64,000 nt of DNA. It comes from a bacterium (GTDB taxonomy: Bacteria > Planctomycetota > Planctomycetia > Planctomycetales > Planctomycetaceae). The position numbers were made by a program, and so were the translations under genes. Positions 27,520 to 35,763 of the stretch are shown piece after piece. The stretch's first letter is position 1; every line of letters starts with the position of its first letter. Below the pieces are notes generated by a model that saw nothing but the letters and a program-made list of their open reading frames with translations, did not search any database and was not told where the DNA came from. The DNA is taken from positions 62,001-126,000 of the forward strand of contig WGME01000012.1 in assembly GCA_016125225.1 (NCBI GenBank), written 5' to 3'.

Positions 27520-30138
27520 ATGGTATCCGTTTGGTGGCTGACATGTCAGGTAACGGCAGCGGTCTGGTCGGTTTCCGCTGTCCAGCCGGTGCAGCCCCAT
27601 GAACTGACACCCGTCTGCCAGTACAACTTTCAGCGTGAGAACGACCTCGACCTGGATGGCCAGCCCGATGACTGGGTCCGTCGCCAGGGTATCGAGTTTC
27701 CGCCGTATGTGACTGCGGAAATCGATGGCTCAACCGGAGTCGATGACCTCGCCAGCCTGAAGTTCTCCGCGAACGGTGCCGCCGCGGCCTATTATTCCCC
27801 ACTGATTCGCATCGACGATCTGCATACCTATTTCTTCTCGGGACAGATCCGAACCGCCGGAATGAAGCACGATGCCGCCATCATTTCCGTCTCGCTGCTG
27901 GATCATAAACGGCATCGGTTGCAGCGATTTCTCTCGAAGCCGGTGCTGGGCGAACACCGCACCTGGGTCGAAATCAAACTCGGGCCGATGGTACCCGCCG
28001 ACAACGTGCGCTTTGCCGTCATTGGCTGTCATCTGGCACCCGGTTCGGGAGAGATTCACGATATCGGCGGCTCTGTCTGGTTCGACAACCTGGAACTGGG
28101 GCGTTTGCCCCGGATGGAACTCGACAGCAATTTTTATCGCCACTTTGTGAGTGCCGGGGAACCCGTCGAAGTTTCGTGTCAGGTGAGCGGCCTCGATCCG
28201 GGGCATCGTTATGAACTCGATTTCCGGTTCATGGATCTCGAAAACCGCGTGCTGCAGCAATCACTGCAAGGGCTCGATGAAGATGAAAGCGTGATGGATG
28301 AACGCCTGACCGACTTTCTGAAACCGCGGCTGGTCAGTTGGCAATTGAAGCCGCAACCTCCGGGGTATTACACCGTGTATGCCATGTTGCTGCGGGATGG
28401 TTCACCCGTTGCGTCACAACATACGTCACTTGTTACGTTGTCGCTGGTGAATCACGTACGCAAATCGGGCGAGTTCGGCTGGACGTTATCGCAACCGTTG
28501 CAGGAACGCGAGCAGAGAGAACTACCGCAGATTGCCGCTCAGGCGGGCATCAACTGGTTGAAGTATCCCTTATGGTCGACCGCGTTGGATCGCAACCCAC
28601 GGGTCGCTGTCGACAATGCCCAGATGTTCGATCAACTCTCGGGGTTCCACATTTCGCCCATCGCATTGCTGGCAGAACCGCCGCCGGTTTTGCGCTCGCA
28701 ATTCTCTCGCAACTGGCATGGCGTGAATGAAGTCTTCAGCCTGCCGCCCAAATTCTGGCAGGGTTCACTGGAACCCGTCCTGGCCCGGTATTCGTCGACG
28801 GTGCGGAGTTGGCAGCTTGGCAGTGAAAGTGACCGCAGCTTCATCGGGTCGGCTTCGCTGCCATCGACGCTGCAGAAAGTCCGGCAGGAAATTGAGTCGA
28901 TCAGCCGCAATGTGAATCTTGGGATGGCTTGGGGTTTCGACGATGGTCCACCGAACCCTGCCACGCAGTTCGTCAGTATCGGTTCCGACACGCCCTGGAC
29001 ACCGCAACAACTCGGCCAGCTTTTGAGTGCGGCACCCCACTCGCTGACGCAACGCTGGTTGCTGCTGAGGTTGGCCCATTTGCAGGGAACAACGCCGACC
29101 GAGCGTGCCACGACTCTGGCTCAACTGATGATTACAGCCCGCATGGGCGGAGCCGATCGGGTCTTTGTCGATGATGTGTACCACGATGAGCATGGATTGC
29201 TGCACACCGACGGTTCGCCGCGAGAACTCTTTATCCCCTGGCGAACAGCCGCATTGATGTTGCAGGGGAAACAGTATCTGGGGCAGTTTGTCTTCCCACA
29301 TGGCAGTCCGAATGCGGTCTTCGCCGGGGAAGGGCAGGCGATGGTGGCCATCTGGAATCCTGAACCCACTCAAGAAACGTTGTATCTCGGACCGCATGTC
29401 CATTTGATTGACATCTGGGGAACCTCGCACGAACTTGCCCGTGATCCCAATACTGGCGAATCGATCATCGATGCCGGACCCATTCCCAAGTTTCTGGTCG
29501 ATTGCTCGGAACCGGTCGCACGCTGGCGAATGGCCACGCAATTTGAAATCGGACGCATGCGCAGTGAGTACGGCGGTCACGAAGATGCCTTGCTGGTAAC
29601 CAACACCTTCGCCCAGGGCGTGAGCGGCGAAGTCAGTCTTGTCTTGCCTCCGGAATGGGAAGCCGAACCGCGAACCTGGTCGATTGCCGCCGAAGCCGGG
29701 GAACAACTCCGCTTTCCCACGTTTTTGCGGTCTCCCCCAAATGCATCACTCGGAGCCTTGTTGATGCATGTCGATTTTCAGATTACGGCCGATCGACCTT
29801 ATCGATTTCGTGTCTATGCCCCTTACACCATGGGGTTGAATGACATTACGATTCAGGTGGTGGATCGCAAGCTGCCCGATGGTCGGCTGGAAATCGAGCA
29901 AACGGTCATCAACCGTACCGATCCGCTGGAAAAGCTCGACTTCCGCTGCAGCCTGTTCGTCCCCGACTCGAAACGTCAGAAGCTGCAAATCACGAAGCTG
30001 GGGCAAGGGTCGGATCGCAAACTGTACTACCTGCCCAACGCCGACAAATACAAGGGGCAGGAACTCTGGTTGCGTATGGAACAGGACGGCGGACGGCGAG
30101 TTATGAATTATCGCTGGAAGGTTGGAGCCGACTGGTAG
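27520..30138 (+). CDS. large secreted protein, possible clan GH-A glycosidase
   Basis: Protein of 872 residues with an N-terminal signal-like segment. Residues ~30-210 look like a carbohydrate-binding beta-sandwich (YYSPLIRIDDLHTYFFSGQ, GSVWFDNLELGRLP). A beta domain comes next, then a probable TIM barrel at ~340-620 with AAQAGINWLKYPLWST, VRSWQLGSESDRSFIG and MGGADRVFVDDVYHDEHGLL. The C-terminal domains are beta-rich. The SWQLGSESD segment sits where GH-A enzymes carry the acid/base after the fourth strand; assignment of catalytic residues is a guess. A ROK sugar kinase follows 50 bases after the stop, and a sugar isomerase-like gene is divergent, so a role in glycan breakdown is inferred. 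No known GH family could be named. Confidence 0.7.
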   Translation: MVSVWWLTCQVTAAVWSVSAVQPVQPHELTPVCQYNFQRENDLDLDGQPDDWVRRQGIEFPPYVTAEIDGSTGVDDLASLKFSANGAAAAYYSPLIRIDDLHTYFFSGQIRTAGMKHDAAIISVSLLDHKRHRLQRFLSKPVLGEHRTWVEIKLGPMVPADNVRFAVIGCHLAPGSGEIHDIGGSVWFDNLELGRLPRMELDSNFYRHFVSAGEPVEVSCQVSGLDPGHRYELDFRFMDLENRVLQQSLQGLDEDESVMDERLTDFLKPRLVSWQLKPQPPGYYTVYAMLLRDGSPVASQHTSLVTLSLVNHVRKSGEFGWTLSQPLQEREQRELPQIAAQAGINWLKYPLWSTALDRNPRVAVDNAQMFDQLSGFHISPIALLAEPPPVLRSQFSRNWHGVNEVFSLPPKFWQGSLEPVLARYSSTVRSWQLGSESDRSFIGSASLPSTLQKVRQEIESISRNVNLGMAWGFDDGPPNPATQFVSIGSDTPWTPQQLGQLLSAAPHSLTQRWLLLRLAHLQGTTPTERATTLAQLMITARMGGADRVFVDDVYHDEHGLLHTDGSPRELFIPWRTAALMLQGKQYLGQFVFPHGSPNAVFAGEGQAMVAIWNPEPTQETLYLGPHVHLIDIWGTSHELARDPNTGESIIDAGPIPKFLVDCSEPVARWRMATQFEIGRMRSEYGGHEDALLVTNTFAQGVSGEVSLVLPPEWEAEPRTWSIAAEAGEQLRFPTFLRSPPNASLGALLMHVDFQITADRPYRFRVYAPYTMGLNDITIQVVDRKLPDGRLEIEQTVINRTDPLEKLDFRCSLFVPDSKRQKLQITKLGQGSDRKLYYLPNADKYKGQELWLRMEQDGGRRVMNYRWKVGADW

Positions 30139-30187
30139 ACAATCGGGAGCCACACCTTCGGGTCATTCTTCCAGAGAGTCAACAGCG

Positions 30188-31153
30188 ATGTATCTCGGTA
30201 TTGAAATCGGTGGCACCAAACTGCAACTCGGCGTGGGTGTCGGACAGGATGCCACATTGGTCGACCTTGTCCGTTGCGATATCGATCGAAGTCGCGGCGC
30301 TCCGGGAATTCTCGAACAGATTCAGTCCGCAGGGAAAGATCTCGTCACAAAGTACGACATTGCCCGCATTGGTTACGGCTTCGGTGGCCCCGTCTTCGGT
30401 GATCGGGGCATCGTGCAGACCAGCCATCAGGTACACGGTTGGGACAATTTTCCGTTAGCGGAATGGACGCAGCAGCAACTCGGCGTGCCTGCCCAACTTG
30501 GGAACGACTGCGATGTCGCCTCGTTGGCTGAAGCCTGTTACGGTGCAGCCCGCGATGTACGAACCTCGTTCTATGTCACCGTTGGAACGGGTATCGGTGG
30601 CGGTTTTGTGATCGATCGGCAGATTTACGGTACTCATCGACCAGCCACAGCGGAGATCGGGCATTCGCGGCCGGGACTGGCTGCCAGCGATCGGCATGAC
30701 ACTGTGGAATCGATTGCCGCCGGTCCGGGCATCTCAGACCGTTTGATTCCCCGATTGAAAGCTGCGGCCGATACCGATGCCGCGGCGAACGCACTGAAAG
30801 ACGCAGTGGCGGGCAAACTGGAGCAATTGACGACGAAGCACATCGGGCAAGCCGCCGTTGCAGGAAACTCTTATGCCATTGCGGTTTATCGTGAAGCGAC
30901 CGACGCGTTGGGCTGGGCGATCGCACAGATGATCACCCTTCTGGCTCCGGAAATGGTGGTGGTTGGCGGCGGCGTTTCTCTGGTGGGGGAAGACGTCTTT
31001 TTCGAACCATTGCGGCAATCCGTGGCGAAGTATGTCTTCCCGCCTCTGGCACAAAGTGTTCGCATCGTTCCCGCCGGATTGGGGGAAAGCGTGGTGGTGC
31101 ATGGGGCCTTGGCCTTGGCGGCCACCACCGATCCGTCAAAATCTCAAAAGTGA
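30188..31153 (+). CDS. ROK-family sugar kinase / transcription-factor-like protein
   Basis: About 321 residues, actin-like ATPase fold. The phosphate-1 motif is YLGIEIGGTKLQLGVG at the N-terminus, the catalytic region has LGNDCDVASLAEACYGAA, and FYVTVGTGIGGGFVIDRQIYG is typical of ROK kinases. GAGKD-type segments and MVVVGGGVSLVG lie near the end. Unlike most ROK proteins, no CxCGxxGCxE zinc motif follows AEIGHS; the stretch reads RPGLAASDRHDTVES. There is no helix-turn-helix, so it is a kinase (glucose, fructose or N-acetyl sugar) rather than a repressor. ATG 30188 starts the domain. It is probably co-transcribed with the secreted glycosidase-like gene. Confidence 0.88.
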   Translation: MYLGIEIGGTKLQLGVGVGQDATLVDLVRCDIDRSRGAPGILEQIQSAGKDLVTKYDIARIGYGFGGPVFGDRGIVQTSHQVHGWDNFPLAEWTQQQLGVPAQLGNDCDVASLAEACYGAARDVRTSFYVTVGTGIGGGFVIDRQIYGTHRPATAEIGHSRPGLAASDRHDTVESIAAGPGISDRLIPRLKAAADTDAAANALKDAVAGKLEQLTTKHIGQAAVAGNSYAIAVYREATDALGWAIAQMITLLAPEMVVVGGGVSLVGEDVFFEPLRQSVAKYVFPPLAQSVRIVPAGLGESVVVHGALALAATTDPSKSQK

Positions 31154-31314
31154 GACGGCAGGCCAGTCAGATCGCCGATCTTATTGCAGGAACGGGAGTT
31201 GCCGCATAAACTGAAGCCGTCGGAGAGTTGTCTGTCGAGGGGAGAGCCGTAGAGCGATCCAAGCCGCCGGACTATACTTTCCGATAGTCGTAGAGATCCT
31301 TATTTTCGAGATCG

Positions 31315-31722
31315 ATGGCGGGAGCCGCAGGCATGGCGAAGGCTGGTGGACGCAAAAAGCTGCCCAAAGAAGTGGCGGTGATCAATGCCGACAACTGCAC
31401 CGGGTGCGAATCGTGTCTGGAAGTCTGCCCGGTTGATTGCATCGTCAAAGTTCCCGGCCGCGACATTTCGGTGCTGCAGTCGTTCTGCGAAATCGATGTC
31501 GAGCGTTGTGTGGGTTGTGAAGTCTGCGTCCACATTCCGACCAAGAAGTCGGACCCATATGAGTTGACGGTCTGTCCGTGGGACGCCATCGAGATGGTGC
31601 CAACCGTTCAGGTGGCTCAGTACGTCGCCGCCAAGGGTGGCCCGCCCGATTATCTGTTGGAAAACTGGGATCGGCTGGTGGTTCCGGCTCAGCGGATGGC
31701 CGAACTCGCGGCTGCTAAGTAA
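31315..31722 (+). CDS. 4Fe-4S dicluster ferredoxin-like protein
   Basis: Electron-transfer protein of 135 residues. The first cluster motif is canonical: CTGCESCLEVCPVDC near residues 28-42. The second reads CVGCEVC, and its fourth Cys is displaced about 16 residues to CPWDAIEMVP, so the second cluster has an insertion (HIPTKKSDPYELTV). The last ~30 residues are an alpha-helical tail. Start ATG 31315 is used; Met7 at 31333 is an alternative and has GGAG about 10 bases upstream. It stands alone between the ROK kinase and the transporter. Its redox partner is unknown. Confidence 0.88.
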   Translation: MAGAAGMAKAGGRKKLPKEVAVINADNCTGCESCLEVCPVDCIVKVPGRDISVLQSFCEIDVERCVGCEVCVHIPTKKSDPYELTVCPWDAIEMVPTVQVAQYVAAKGGPPDYLLENWDRLVVPAQRMAELAAAK

Positions 31723-31838
31723 AAACCAGAATTTCGGTTCTCCGAACGCTTGCCCCGTGTCGCTCTGGCAGGCATTATCATCACCACGTGTTGATGGATT
31801 CCCGCCAAAAAGTGTGACCTGCCGAAGGGGCTGGCGTT

Positions 31839-33191
31839 ATGCAGCGTTCTGTGATCGCGCGTCTGTCTGTGATGATGTTCCTGGAGTTCTTCATCTGGGG
31901 CGCGTGGTTACCCCCGAGCTTTGGTTACTTTGGTGCCGGGGCTCTCGGGTTCAGTGAGTGGCAGCAGTTCGGTTTGAACATCGCGTTCCCGGTCTCTGCG
32001 ATCATTGCGATGTTTTTCGGTAACCAGTTTGTGGACCGGAATTTTGCTGCCGAAAAGTTTCTCGCCTTTAGCCATCTCGTCGGTGGACTCGCGATTCTCG
32101 GTTTCGGCGTGATGTCGTGGCAGGCTTTCCAAGGGGAAACCCCGCAGCCTGCGAATTACTGGCTCTTCTTTGCCTGCATGGCGATCCACTGCCTGTTCTA
32201 TGTGCCGACGATTTCGGTGACTAACGCAATTGCCTTTGCCAACATTCAGGACGCTCAGAAGGACTTCGGATTTGTCCGCTTGTGGGGCACCATTGGCTGG
32301 ATCGCGGCGGCTTGGCCGTTTGTCTTCATCCTGCTTGATTGGGCCAAGATTCCCCCGATGGCTGAAGCTGGCGGTTTTGTCGCCTGGTTGGGCACGGCGT
32401 TCAAAACCGGTCTGAGTGGTCAGGCATTGAATCAGGCCAAGAGCTGGGCCTTCATTACCTCGGGTATTGCCTCGCTGATCTTCGCCGGATTTAGCCTGAT
32501 GCTGCCCCATACGCCGCCGAAGCCGGCCAAAGCGGGAGATGCCCAGTTTGCCTGGCTGGAAGCGATGTCGCACCTCAAGCATCCGTTTCTGCTGGTGCTG
32601 TTCATCGTGACGTTTATCGATGCCACCGTGCATGACGGCTTTTTCTTCTTCGCCTTCACCTATCTCGCCAAAGTCGGCGTCCCCGAAAACTGGGTGCAGG
32701 CGGCGATGAGCGTCGGTCAGTTGGCCGAAATCGGCACAATGGCGTTCCTCGGTGTGGTGCTCAAGAAACTCGGCTGGCGAACCACGATGATCCTCGGCAT
32801 CCTCGGTCACACCGTGCGGTTCACCGTCTTCGCACTCTGCCCCGATCCATATGCAGCCGTCGCGGTGAACATCCTGCACGGCGTGTGCTATGCCTTCTTC
32901 TTCGCCACGTTGTACATCCTGGTCGACGAAGTCTTCCCGAAAGACACCCGCACCAGTGCCCAGGGGCTGTTTAACCTGCTGGTGCTCGGGCTGGGTCCGA
33001 TTGCGGCCCGTTACACGTGGCCAGCACTGCAGGCGGCCTATACTAATGCGGACGGTGAAGTCAATTATCGCCAGTTGCTGCTCTTTCCGGCCGCTGCGGG
33101 GTTTGCCGGGGCCTTGATTCTGGCGTTGTTCTTCCACCCGCCGAAACACACGCACACCGAACCGGTGCCGCTGGGCACCTCCGAGCCGTAA
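31839..33191 (+). CDS. MFS transporter, nucleoside:H+ symporter (NupG/XapB-like)
   Basis: Inner-membrane transporter of 450 residues with about 12 hydrophobic segments. The N-terminus MFLEFFIWGAWLPPSFGYF, the HCLFYVPTISVTNAIAF segment and FGFVRLWGTIGWIAAAWPFV closely follow the NHS/NupG family pattern (aromatic-Gly-Ser/Ala-Trp near the start, RxWGTIGW in the middle). Members import nucleosides with protons; planctomycete relatives may carry other compounds. The ATG follows a GAAGGGG purine stretch. The stop is followed by the hairpin repeat at 33215-33279. Confidence 0.9.
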   Translation: MQRSVIARLSVMMFLEFFIWGAWLPPSFGYFGAGALGFSEWQQFGLNIAFPVSAIIAMFFGNQFVDRNFAAEKFLAFSHLVGGLAILGFGVMSWQAFQGETPQPANYWLFFACMAIHCLFYVPTISVTNAIAFANIQDAQKDFGFVRLWGTIGWIAAAWPFVFILLDWAKIPPMAEAGGFVAWLGTAFKTGLSGQALNQAKSWAFITSGIASLIFAGFSLMLPHTPPKPAKAGDAQFAWLEAMSHLKHPFLLVLFIVTFIDATVHDGFFFFAFTYLAKVGVPENWVQAAMSVGQLAEIGTMAFLGVVLKKLGWRTTMILGILGHTVRFTVFALCPDPYAAVAVNILHGVCYAFFFATLYILVDEVFPKDTRTSAQGLFNLLVLGLGPIAARYTWPALQAAYTNADGEVNYRQLLLFPAAAGFAGALILALFFHPPKHTHTEPVPLGTSEP

Positions 33192-33214
33192 TCCGCAGTG
33201 GGATCTTCCCAAAA

Positions 33215-33279
33215 GGGTGGCGGTGGCGCTCCGCATAGCGGAAGCCCGGGGGCTTCCTATCGGAGCGCCCCCGACACCC
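33215..33279. repeat. intergenic hairpin repeat, second copy of the GGGTGGCGG family
   Basis: The arms GGGTGGCGGTGGCGCTCCG...GGAAGCCC and GGGCTTCC...CGGAGCGCCCCCGACACCC are inverted repeats meeting at a very short loop. It matches the design and most of the sequence of 12911-13000. It lies just after the MFS gene and before parB. Confidence 0.7.
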
Positions 33280-33421
33280 CGGTCGTCTGAATCGCTCTTG
33301 TCCGCAAACGCATCCCACGCTACAACTCCGCTGCCTCTGCCCGGCGGTCGGTTGACCGGGCTGACGTTCGCAGTGCGCACACTCGGCGAACGTTTCCGCT
33401 CAAATGCAAGGGAATGCGATC

Positions 33422-34339
33422 ATGGACGATCAGCACGCACAGGAGCCCCAGCGTCGGCGACTGGGTCGTGGACTGAATGCACTGCTGGGCACCGGTTCAT
33501 TTGGAGACGCCGAAACCAATTCCGAGCAGGATCAGTCGCAGATTCATGTCGACCTGATCGATCGCAATCCGTTTCAACCTCGGCAAGACTTTGAGCCTGA
33601 AGCGCTCAACGAACTGGTCGACAGCATTCGTCAGCACGGCATTCTGCAATCCCTGCTGGTCCGCCCGGTGGGTGACGGTTACCAACTCATCGCCGGTGAA
33701 CGCCGCCTGATTGCCGCGAAGAAGGCCGGGCTGGAACTGGTTCCGTGCCGGGTTCTCGAACTGAGTGATCAACAGGTCTGCGAAGTTTCTCTCGAAGAGA
33801 ATCTGAAGCGGCAAGACCTGAACGTGCTGGAAAAGGCCATTGCCTTCCAGGACTACCTGAATCGTTTTCAATGTCCGATCGAAGAACTCGCCCGTCGTCT
33901 GAGTCTCGATCGGTCAACGGTCAGTAACATGCTGCGACTGCTCGAATTGCCGGATGCGATCAAAGACGATGTGCGATCGTCCCGCATCACGGCCGGTCAT
34001 GCTCGAGCGCTGCTGTCTTTACAGGAAGCGGATCAGTTGCAGTTGTCGCAACAGATTCAGCAGGAACACTGGTCGGTCCGCCGGACTGAAGAAGCCGTGC
34101 GGGCCCTGCAGAACGACGGCAGCACCGTGCCGTTCCCCACGGGCGATCAAGCGACCGGCAAGAAATCCAAAGCCGAAGTCACCAACCACATCCTGTCGCT
34201 GCAGGATCAGTTGCGGGACTGGCTGGGCACCAAGGTCGAAATCAAACTCAAAGGCAAGGAAGCAGGCAAGATCGTCATCGAGTTCACCTCGAACGACGAC
34301 TTCGAACGACTGCTAGGCCATCTGCGTCGCGCGGCATAA
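33422..34339 (+). CDS. parB: ParB/Spo0J-family chromosome partitioning protein
   Basis: About 305 residues. The N-terminal LGRGLNALLGTG tag is typical of ParB. The CTPase/ParB core has NPFQPRQDFEPEAL, the GERR motif at residues 92-95 and EENLKRQDLN at about 126-134. A helix-turn-helix follows (EELARRLSLDRSTVSNMLRLLELP, about 155-178), and the basic C-terminal dimerisation domain ends in GKIVIEFTSNDDFERLLGHL. ATG 33422 is preferred over 33404 because the conserved start and a purine-rich AAGGGAA precede it. parA, expected next to it in most bacteria, is not in the neighbourhood. No convincing parS site was found in the window. Confidence 0.93.
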   Translation: MDDQHAQEPQRRRLGRGLNALLGTGSFGDAETNSEQDQSQIHVDLIDRNPFQPRQDFEPEALNELVDSIRQHGILQSLLVRPVGDGYQLIAGERRLIAAKKAGLELVPCRVLELSDQQVCEVSLEENLKRQDLNVLEKAIAFQDYLNRFQCPIEELARRLSLDRSTVSNMLRLLELPDAIKDDVRSSRITAGHARALLSLQEADQLQLSQQIQQEHWSVRRTEEAVRALQNDGSTVPFPTGDQATGKKSKAEVTNHILSLQDQLRDWLGTKVEIKLKGKEAGKIVIEFTSNDDFERLLGHLRRAA

Positions 34340-34359
34340 TCCTGCTCACCCATTCACAA

Positions 34360-34415
34360 CACACAGCGACCCGGACTGATGCAACAACCGCATCGCTCCG
34401 GGTCGTGTTGTTTTT
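34360..34415 (+). terminator. rho-independent terminator after parB
   Basis: CGACCCGGA at 34367-34375 pairs with TCCGGGTCG at 34397-34405, with further ACA/TGT pairing outside. TGTTGTTTTT follows on the + strand, about 25 bases after the parB stop. Confidence 0.8.
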
Positions 34416-34522
34416 CAGGCTGGTTTCTCACGGTGGCATGTCGTTGTGGTTCCCCGCGGCCTGTGACATACTGGCGAACGTTGATCTTTTATCACCTTGA
34501 GTCGCTTCACGAGGATTTCCCC

Positions 34523-35731
34523 ATGGTCGGACGTTGGTCGCAATTCATCGCGGGCTGGTGCCTGGTGCTGCCTGCCATGCTCTCTGCTGCCGATTGGCAA
34601 CGGGTCACCCTCGACACACAGTTTCGGGCCGAGGGAGTTGCTGCGGGCGACTTCAACCATGACGGCAAGATGGACGTCGCCGCCGGTGATGTGTGGTATG
34701 CCGCGCCGGAGTGGACCCGTCATGAATTCCGGCAGCCACTGGATCGCATGGCCAAACCGACCGACGCCTACGATGGCACCACGGGTTACAGCAACTGCTT
34801 CGCCAGTTGGGCTTGGGATATCAACGGGGACGGCTGGCAAGACCTGATTGTCGTCGGTTACCCCGGGGCTCCGTTCCACTGGTATGAGAATCCGCAGAAC
34901 AAGGAAGGCCACTGGAAAGAGCACGTCATCTGGCACAGTGCCTGCAACGAAACGCCGTTGTTCACCGACATCACAGGCGATGGCAAACCGGAAGTGATTC
35001 TCGGTTCGCAGCCGGAACGGCAGATGGGCTTTCTTGAACTGCCCTCCGTCGATAAATGCACCGAAAAATGGGCTTTCACGGCCATCAGTGAAGCCGGTGA
35101 GCCGAAAGAAAACGGCACCTTCATGTACTATCACGGCCTGGGGACTGGCGATGTAAATCGCGATGGTCGGCTCGATCTGCTCATTCCGCACGGCTGGTGG
35201 GAAGCTCCAGCTGATCGTCATAGCGGATTGTGGGACTTTCATCCGCTGTCGTTGGTGAAGACGAATGAGAAAGCGCCCGTTACCGCGTCGAACATTCATG
35301 TCCTCGACCTCGATCTCGATGGCGACAACGACATCATTTTGAGTTCTGCCCACTCGTTTGGTGTCTGGTGGTTCGAGAATCAGGGGCTCGATAAACCGTT
35401 CGTCTACCACCTCATCGACGAGAGCTTTTCACAGACGCATGCCCTTGATCTGGTCGACCTGTATGGCGATGGCAAATTGTGGCTGGTGACCGGCAAGCGG
35501 TACTTTGCTCATCAGGGGAATGATCCCGGTGGCCGCGATCCCGTGGTGATGCAGACCTACGAAATCCGCCGGACAGCCGGTCAACCGCCAGAGTTTGTGC
35601 GGCAGGAAATTCTTGCGGGGCAGGATACCGGCGTGGGCACCCAGTTCCAGACGGTCGATTTCAATGGGGACGGCCGCCTCGATCTGGTGCTATCGAACAA
35701 GAAGGGCGTGAACCTGCTGCTGCAGAAGTAG
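34523..35731 (+). CDS. secreted FG-GAP/VCBS repeat protein
   Basis: About 402 residues. A signal peptide (GRWSQFIAGWCLVLPAMLSA) precedes a beta-propeller-like protein with several Asp-rich calcium-type loops. Examples are DFNHDGKMDVAAGD, DINGDGWQDLIVVG, DITGDGKPEVILGS, DVNRDGRLDLLIPH, DLDLDGDNDIILSS and DFNGDGRLDLVLSN. Such FG-GAP proteins are extracytoplasmic and common in Planctomycetota. ATG 34523 is chosen from the signal peptide and a GAGG purine stretch upstream. The C-terminus ends with the last repeat, so no anchoring or sorting domain is visible. Binding partner unknown. Confidence 0.88.
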   Translation: MVGRWSQFIAGWCLVLPAMLSAADWQRVTLDTQFRAEGVAAGDFNHDGKMDVAAGDVWYAAPEWTRHEFRQPLDRMAKPTDAYDGTTGYSNCFASWAWDINGDGWQDLIVVGYPGAPFHWYENPQNKEGHWKEHVIWHSACNETPLFTDITGDGKPEVILGSQPERQMGFLELPSVDKCTEKWAFTAISEAGEPKENGTFMYYHGLGTGDVNRDGRLDLLIPHGWWEAPADRHSGLWDFHPLSLVKTNEKAPVTASNIHVLDLDLDGDNDIILSSAHSFGVWWFENQGLDKPFVYHLIDESFSQTHALDLVDLYGDGKLWLVTGKRYFAHQGNDPGGRDPVVMQTYEIRRTAGQPPEFVRQEILAGQDTGVGTQFQTVDFNGDGRLDLVLSNKKGVNLLLQK

Positions 35732-35763
35732 CCGATGAATGGCTCGTCAGGACGGCACCTGCT

